Positions 57,673 through 64,000 of a DNA stretch of 64,000 nucleotides are shown here, piece by piece. The position numbers and the translations under genes were made by a program. The notes beneath the pieces are model-generated. The model saw only the letters and a program-made list of their open reading frames with translations. It was not told the origin of the DNA and ran no database searches. Within the stretch, counting starts at the first letter, position 1. Each line of letters opens with the position of its first letter. Source of the stretch: Gordionus sp. m RMFG-2023 (taxonomy: Eukaryota > Nematomorpha > Gordioida > Chordodea > Parachordodidae); assembly GCF_954871325.1 (NCBI RefSeq), contig NC_088776.1, positions 44,472,569-44,536,568 on the forward strand, written 5' to 3'.

Positions 57673-59085
57673 ATGCCTTTAATAGATAATAAATCCAATA
57701 TTAATAAAAAAAATGACTTATCACCATTTCAAACTTCCAAAATACCATTAATCAATGGGCTGCGAAATAAGAGCTTCCATATTGCAAATGATTTATCATT
57801 ACTGCCATTGACAAATGATTCCATTCAATGCAGTGATAATTGTGGAACCAGATGTTTAAAGAGTAAAAATAATGATCTTAATGAAATCAATACTAAAGTG
57901 TGCTTGTCAACTTTAAGATATCCAAGCAAACTCAATGGTATCTTAGATAATAAATTGATAACATCTAAAAATGTTAGTAGGAATAGTCACATGAATAACC
58001 CAAAAATTGGTCATATTAATGACAAGGTAGTAATATCTCCTCTTTATATCAAATCAAAGATTCCATCTTTAACTCCTAAAACCACATTCAATCATGTAAA
58101 AACAAATAATCAGACTACACTTTCTCTAAATCTTTATTCCCAAAGTGTCAGCAGAATTATTACTTTTAATAAAGACACTAAAGATAAACATAAGAATGTA
58201 ACCCCTTTTAACATTGAAACTTCAAAATCACTCCCAAAAACTCGAAAAAATTATTTGCACTCTAATAAAATTGATCTATCTAATACCCATGCCTCTTCAA
58301 AAGCAAAAGGGGCCACCCACAATGTTAATGACAACCATTATAAATTATTACCTTCACCTTCAAAATGTAAATCTTCTCAAATATCATCTATCAATTATAC
58401 TGTATCATCCACCCCTAAGAAGAAACTCACATCTTCACTCAACTCTCAGATCATAAATTCTTCTCTCAAACAAGAAGGATCCTTATCATCCAATAATATT
58501 TCATTGAATATTTCTTCAAACTTGTTCAGAAATTGCGATGATGATATAAGTGATTTAAATGGTTCTATATACTTAACCTCCTCCATGCCTTCATCTAGGG
58601 AGGAGTTAGATGATAATAATAATGATGTGAGTAGCTTTGAAACATCTTTTCCTTCATTTTCCATTGACCCTAGTAACTCTTTCAAAGGAAAAGGTCTAAA
58701 ATCTAATTCTCCTACATTATTGAAGCCAATATCAACATCCACAAATGAATTGCCTCATATGACTGCCTTTATTAATAATAAGGAGTCACAATTTTTTTTA
58801 GATGATCTATCATTTTCAAATATTACGTCTACCATAGATGAGCAAGAAATTGATGGTGATGAAGAAACAGACATTGAAAAAAGTATCAAGGAAATGCAAG
58901 ATATGATGCTCAAGTTGAATCATGAAAATGAGGATGACATTCGATTATATAACATCAAAAATGAGGATCTGTTGCCTCGCACCACATCTCAATTGTCATT
59001 CAAAATAAGTCACCCTAAAAATTATGAAACATCCATTGCACATTGCTCAATCACCAATAACAAAAAATACTCAACCAAAAAGTAA
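57673..59085 (+). CDS. Unrecognised Ser/Asn-rich protein with SxIP motifs
   Basis: A 470-codon uninterrupted frame is very unlikely by chance in this AT-rich DNA. The protein is rich in Ser, Asn and Lys, probably largely disordered, with no signal peptide or membrane segment. SKIP occurs twice in basic Ser/Pro context (FQTSKIPLINGL near residue 22 and IKSKIPSLTPKT near residue 130). This fits the S-x-I-P form that binds EB1-type microtubule plus-end proteins, so a cytoskeletal role is a guess. Near residues 405-435, TDIEKSIKEMQDMMLKLNHE could form a short coiled coil. A possible terminal exon follows at 59299-59388. No homologue is recognised. Confidence 0.7.
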   Translation: MPLIDNKSNINKKNDLSPFQTSKIPLINGLRNKSFHIANDLSLLPLTNDSIQCSDNCGTRCLKSKNNDLNEINTKVCLSTLRYPSKLNGILDNKLITSKNVSRNSHMNNPKIGHINDKVVISPLYIKSKIPSLTPKTTFNHVKTNNQTTLSLNLYSQSVSRIITFNKDTKDKHKNVTPFNIETSKSLPKTRKNYLHSNKIDLSNTHASSKAKGATHNVNDNHYKLLPSPSKCKSSQISSINYTVSSTPKKKLTSSLNSQIINSSLKQEGSLSSNNISLNISSNLFRNCDDDISDLNGSIYLTSSMPSSREELDDNNNDVSSFETSFPSFSIDPSNSFKGKGLKSNSPTLLKPISTSTNELPHMTAFINNKESQFFLDDLSFSNITSTIDEQEIDGDEETDIEKSIKEMQDMMLKLNHENEDDIRLYNIKNEDLLPRTTSQLSFKISHPKNYETSIAHCSITNNKKYSTKK

Positions 59086-59298
59086 AATTATATCTTTTTT
59101 AAAACTAAAAAACAAATGGGTAACAAAATATTTTGAAATTCCCAAATTATATTATATACCCAATTAAAATAACGTTGCATGCTAAATATAGTATAACCAT
59201 CCATATGGAATATAACAAAGGCATAATTAAACTCTAATTAATGGGGAAGGGCATTTTTAAAATCGTCTAACAAATTGATAATTTTTATTTTCAAATAG

Positions 59299-59388
59299 GA
59301 TGAGAAAAATAAAAGTGATGATAACGATATTATAGTAGAAAAAGATTATCTTGTTTATTTTCCTTTACCAAAATTTGAAAAGCATTAA
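59299..59388 (+). CDS. Possible terminal exon downstream of the 57673 gene
   Basis: A strong acceptor (TTTTTATTTTCAAATAG) precedes a 29-codon frame ending KDYLVYFPLPKFEKH and TAA. The DEKNKSDDND acidic start looks exon-like. The nearest donor in the preceding frame (AA|GTAAAA at 59081/59082) would join in the wrong phase, so either a further exon lies between or the link is false. Confidence 0.4.
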   Translation, partial: DEKNKSDDNDIIVEKDYLVYFPLPKFEKH

Positions 59389-59603
59389 TATACCTAAAGA
59401 TTAATTAATTATTTTCCTAGGCTAAACTTTTATTAGCGGCCCATGAGGTTAAAAAATATAAATATTTTGAGCCTATACACATAAAAATTTTATTGTCTCT
59501 TACTATCTGAATTAATTTTTAATATCTATTCAAATTTAATAGATAATGATCATAAAAAAAAGCATTTTATATCTTGTATTTATTTAATATTTTTAATAAG
59601 AAT

Positions 59604-60344
59604 TAGGGATGTACCGATATTTTTATCGGATCGGGCCGATATTTCACCCATTTTAAAATATCGGTTATCGGCAAATATTTTAAAATTTTTCGATTCGATA
59701 TAAAATGGCCTTTTTAACAAAAATAAAATGTTATAAAATTTTAAAAAAAAGTTATATCTAAAATTATATATTTTTATAAATAAAATCGAAATCCATTTTT
59801 ATGTTTATTTTTTTAAATTAATTAATAGACATTCTGCCATATTGTTATTTTTTTTGCACATTATGTTTATAAAAGTATGCGATAATCTCTTCAGAATCTG
59901 TTTTTAGTGAGGCTGGTGATATTAACAGTTACCATTGCCGCAGGCTGACCTCTGATAAATTGGAAATTTGGGTATTTTTAAAAAGAAATCTTCGATTTAA
60001 TAATTATTTCAAATTTCATAATATATTTGTTTATTACTTATTATGTATCTAGATTAATGTTATTAATATAAAAGTGATTTAACAAATTTTATATACTTTT
60101 AGAATTGCAATTGAGTTGAATATAAACTATAACAGCATTATAATATACTTAAATGACATAAGTTATGGTATAGTTAAATTATAGATGTTATACCAATAAA
60201 AAGTATATTAAAAATTAAAAAAGTATATTAAAAATTAAAACCATTGGTTTCTTTACAAAATTAGATATGATATCGGATCGGTAATCGACCAATATCAATT
60301 TAATATCGGATCGGCCTCCAAAAAGGGGTATGGTTACACCCCTA
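59604..60344. mobile_element. hAT-type MITE, TAGGGATGTACCGAT family
   Basis: The left end TAGGGATGTACCGATATTTT and right end GGTATGGTTACACCCCTA are inverted, with ATCGGATCGG words near both ends. The flanks ATAAGAAT (59596-59603) and ATAAGGAT (60345-60352) match at 7 of 8. Confidence 0.88.
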
Positions 60345-60739
60345 ATAAGGATATCTAAATTTAAAATCCATTTTTTAAAAAAAGAATATATATCTAAATT
60401 CTATTTCTTGAGGACCACTTTGGTAATAAGGAATTTGGCAGGCCACTGTATATACTACAGGGATTATAAAATCCCTATTATTAAATATAAGTAAACCTAA
60501 TTAATCGACGTGAATTACAACTATATTTGTAGGAATTTTTATATGACTGCCAAACACTCAGTTTCTCAAACGGTAGAACGACTGGCCTTGACCTAACAAA
60601 GTAATGATCTTGAGAAACGATTGATATATATTTTTTTTTAATCTTTGAAATTACAAATATTTATGCTTAACGTATTTTACATAAATAATTTTTACAAAGT
60701 AGCGTAAAGGTAACGAAAACAATTTTTGAAACTAGAAGC
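60345..60739. other. AT-rich interval with possible SINE remnant
   Basis: 60555-60630 (TTTCTCAAACGGTAGAACGA, CTTGAGAAACGATTG) is faintly tRNA-like. Nothing else is recognised. Confidence 0.3.
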
Positions 60740-61060
60740 TAAGGCTATACCGATATTAAATATTGGATCGGTTCTGTTCAATTCTCCAAAAAAACTTGTT
60801 ATTATTATATATATATATGTTTGTTTTTGGATTATTATATATATAATTATTTATTTTTATTTTATACATAATCTCTAATAATAAATGAATAAGTAATCAA
60901 AATGCAATTTATTTGTAATATTTTAAAAATGTAGAATTTTTTTTATTGACATTGGTTCAAAGATATATTTTGTTGTATAAAAATCAATCTAATTATCTGA
61001 TCGCTTTTATATGAATATCGGATCCGATCGGTGAGAATTTTGTCGATATGCATAGCCCTA
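60740..61060. mobile_element. hAT-type MITE, same family, 321 bases
   Basis: The left end TAAGGCTATACCGATAT and right end CGATATGCATAGCCCTA are inverted. The flanks CTAGAAGC (60732-60739) and CTAGTAGC (61061-61068) match at 7 of 8. GGATCGG words lie near both ends. Confidence 0.87.
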
Positions 61061-61068
61061 CTAGTAGC

Positions 61069-61674
61069 TATACGCGCTACTTTTAAAAGCGGCGTTTAAC
61101 AATACTGAGTCGATTTTCAGAGGAGCATAAATTTTAAACTTAAAATGTAGGAAAACATTAACATCGAGAATATTTAAGTGGTTATATAATGTTTATATTA
61201 TAATAAAACCAGAAAAATCGGGGTTTTACTATATATTACATCATAAGAAAATTATATTGTCAATTATTTATTCAAATTAGTTAAATCCTTGGTTGGCCAA
61301 TAAAAATCAATCCCGAATAAAATTCTATTTACTAAATTTGATCAAAATACTTAATATAAGGAAAGATAAAGATTTGGATTATTTTACATTAAATAATTTT
61401 TATATGAAAAATGTTAAATTGTATTAGTATTCATTACTCATTAGATAAAAAAAAATAGTTGACTTATTTTGTACCATTTTTGCATAATTGTTAATTGTAT
61501 ATAATCTCAATGTAGTGAGAAATTATTTAATATCCTTAAAAAATTAGTTTGTTTAATCTTGGCTATGAACTCTCCTTCTAAAAGTGTGTTATGGTTTAGT
61601 GAATTTTCTAAACCCAGTTTGGATTCAAGGTTTGCAGTCTATAAAAAAATGACATAAAATTTAGTCAAAATAAC
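61069..61674. other. AT-rich interval, no gene recognised
   Basis: Only a short piece GCGGCGTTTAACAATACTGA at about 61090 recalls the end of a TAGTGTTGTTAA element. No coding signal. Confidence 0.4.
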
Positions 61675-62237
61675 TAGGGGTCTACCAATATCACTTTTTG
61701 GAGACAGATCCGATTACGGATATTAAATTGAAATCGGTTGATTGCCGATCCGATATCATATCTGATTTTGTATTCTGTAATCATACTAATCGTTTTTTTA
61801 ATGTATACATCTAGTGTTGCAACTCCATTTGAGCCGATTTTTAAAAACGGCTAACTCAGTATATCCAGAAAAAATTACGCAAGCTTGAAGATTTGCTCAT
61901 AGATAGCACAAAGGTTGGACATCTATTAGCGAAACATATTTTTTAAGAGTATAACATTTATAATTTAATTATACCATAACATAAGTCATTTTTTAAATAT
62001 ATTATAATGATCAGTTATAGTTTATATTCATGAATTTAAAAATATATAAAATATTTTTATTGATAAATCACTTATTTATATAATAACATTAATCTATTTA
62101 CATAATAAATTGAAATAAAATTTTTTAAAATTAAGACTCCATTTTATCGGATCGGAAAATTTTATAAGCCGATAACCGATATTTTCAGAAAGATGAAATA
62201 TCTGCCCGATCCGTAAAAAAATGCCGGTACATCCCTA
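61675..62237. mobile_element. hAT-type MITE, same family, perfect 8-bp TSD
   Basis: The left end TAGGGGTCTACCAATATC and right end ATGCCGGTACATCCCTA are inverted. AAAATAAC lies at 61667-61674 and 62238-62245. It contains a half copy of the TAGTGTTGTTAA palindrome at about 61812-61938 (GAGCCGATTTTTAAAAACGG, GTTGGACATCTATTAGCGAA). Confidence 0.93.
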
Positions 62238-62715
62238 AAAATAACAGAAAAATCAGTTTTTTTAAATTTTATTTTACTATATTAGCATTCCCCATACAAG
62301 AATTTTATCATTATAATTAGAAACAATACAATTCAAATATACCTTCTAATGTTAAAATTAACAATTGATTTTTTATGCCTAACCTTGACAGTGCATTCCA
62401 ACTTTTCATGTACTCGACATTGGTATTTGAAAAATGTTTAAATGAAAACTAGTTTTCCTAAACATCCTAAGTTTGGAATACACTGATGAAAATACTCTAC
62501 TGAAGTTGTTGATTGTTTTATGAATTCTGCTAACCATCTTTCATTTTTTTATTATTGCATCTGAAAACATAATTTTATTAAACGGGTTAGATGCAGCGTG
62601 GAATTTTACCATGATAGATAGATATGAGATTGGTTCAAGATATAAAATTAGTCACGTTCCATCGCTGCCTATTTATTTTGTGTAGAATTTTAGGTTAATT
62701 AAATCATTTATCCAG

Positions 62716-64000
62716 GACCGTAGCTAGGAATTTCCAGCCGAGGGGCGAGGTAGCTGTTTTTATAGGGGAGCTGATATTTTTTTAAATAAAACAAATATTT
62801 AGGCACTCTATAAATTTTTTACAATTTTTATTAAAAATTTGTAAACGACTATTTTATTTTTAAATTTTAACAAATGAATTAAAACCTAAATTCTGTATTT
62901 ATCTTATATCAATCTCTAGTGCTCGATAGAACTTTTTAGTGTAGAGAATGGAGTTTCAAAACACAAAAAGCCGTTGATATACGATGATGGCTCTTGAGTT
63001 ACATTTATACAATTCTTTGATTGCAAGATGACATTATAATATTTATGATATTTTCAAAATTATGTTTTTTTTAACTCTGCAGCTAATAATCCTTTTGCTA
63101 TCATTTAATGATGTAACCTCTCCATATTTAAATCTGAGTGATTATAATGGGATCATTTTATCTGATATAAAATAATCAGGGTTTAGGGGGTTTACCAAAA
63201 TATGATAAAAGATTATAATCATCATGTGTTAATCTATTTAAAAAACAATTTACATGAAGTTATTCTCCTTGATAATTTTTGAGTGATGAGATTAAATATT
63301 GATATAAGTGTACAAGCCAATTCTTATCAAATCAAAAGAATTATCATTTTTATTCTTTAATATATTAATTGTGGAATCAATACAATTTTTTAGCATTCAC
63401 TATAATAGTACCTACGAATGTAGAATCTTATTTAATGGATCATTGTTATTAATATCTCATAAATTAAAATGGCCAATATAATGTAACCTATATTAACGCA
63501 TTATATAAATGACCAGAGTCTTTGACTGAATCATGAGTGGAACCTCCGAGTTAAAAGTTCAATTATAAAAGTAAAATAATACTTCACCAATACCCTCAAA
63601 TTTTTTATAAATTATACGAGATGTTCCTAAAAACAGTCCACCTCTAATCTAAAATTCTCTCAAGATTATGGCCTTTATATTTACAAGATACGTTAAAACG
63701 CCTCAAACAATGCATTAGATAAATTAAAAAAATGAATTGATAACAATATTATTATATCCATTTTGAACAACAAGATGCATTAGTGGCTGTGGCAATGTAT
63801 ATAAGGCACTTTTTTATTAATTTTTTTTGAAGCAGGGTTTGTGCTCCTCCATTTTTATGCCTGGCTTATTATATTCGAATGTTGCTTTAAAATACAATTA
63901 GTAATTCTTTCAGCAAAAAGAAATTGAAAATTAATGATTCCTTTTAAATTTTCTTAGATTTTTCCACAAAAAATATAACGAATAATTATGCCCAAATTTT
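62716..64000 (-). mobile_element. Left end and body of a decayed hAT element, running off the window
   Basis: CAGGACCGTAGCTAGG at about 62716 matches the CAGTGGCGTAGCTAGG terminus. On the minus strand near 62980-62910, PSSYINGFLCFETPFSTLKS resembles a worn dimerisation block (the ERSFSxLKR type). The rest is stop-ridden. The right terminus is not seen in the window. Confidence 0.5.

Noticed and set aside
58446-58742. Minus-strand open frame inside the 57673 gene
   Set aside because: Antisense to a much longer frame and without features of its own.

Overview
This window is AT-rich eukaryotic nuclear DNA with spliced genes, short and long GT-AG introns, and dense layers of DNA transposons. There is no bacterial or viral gene organisation. 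The host genes look metazoan. The TCTP protein keeps an REDG-x-TP C-terminal block like that of cnidarians, lophotrochozoans and vertebrates, but both conserved host proteins are quite diverged. I would call it a fast-evolving invertebrate and cannot name the species.

Host genes. (1) Bases 281-19809, minus strand: the N-terminal 1037 codons of a BIG-type ARF guanine-nucleotide exchange factor (ARFGEF1/2, Sec71), assembled here from 17 exons whose splice phases all agree. They cover the DCB, HUS and nearly all of the Sec7 domain; the rest lies beyond the left edge. (2) Bases 37257-38047, minus strand: a complete five-exon TCTP/TPT1 gene of 171 residues, with three introns of only 41-44 bases. 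(3) Bases 57673-59085, plus strand: an unrecognised Ser/Asn-rich protein of 470 residues with two SKIP (SxIP-type) motifs.

Mobile DNA. Bases 21026-36031 are a nested stack. An outer palindromic hAT-type element carries inside it a Ty3/Gypsy retrotransposon (itself hit by a MITE), a GC-tipped hAT element (hit by a tRNA-like SINE that is hit by a MITE), and a second hAT element (hit by a foldback-like element with long inverted repeats built of a 15-base minisatellite). Most layers have target-site duplications readable by eye. A second stack at about 41000-49970 has one DUF4371/TTF-type hAT element (41349-48355) inserted in another, with tandemly duplicated exons and a tripled 480-base subterminal repeat. 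An RTE-like LINE (53507-56635) with a tRNA-like head lies in a 14-base target-site duplication. The BIG introns and the region right of 59600 hold several hAT-type MITE families.

How it fits together: two or three ordinary host genes sit in a landscape built almost entirely by hAT-family insertions into each other. Nearly every transposase is broken by frameshifts, stops or insertions. No CRISPR array, rRNA gene or confident tRNA gene was seen.
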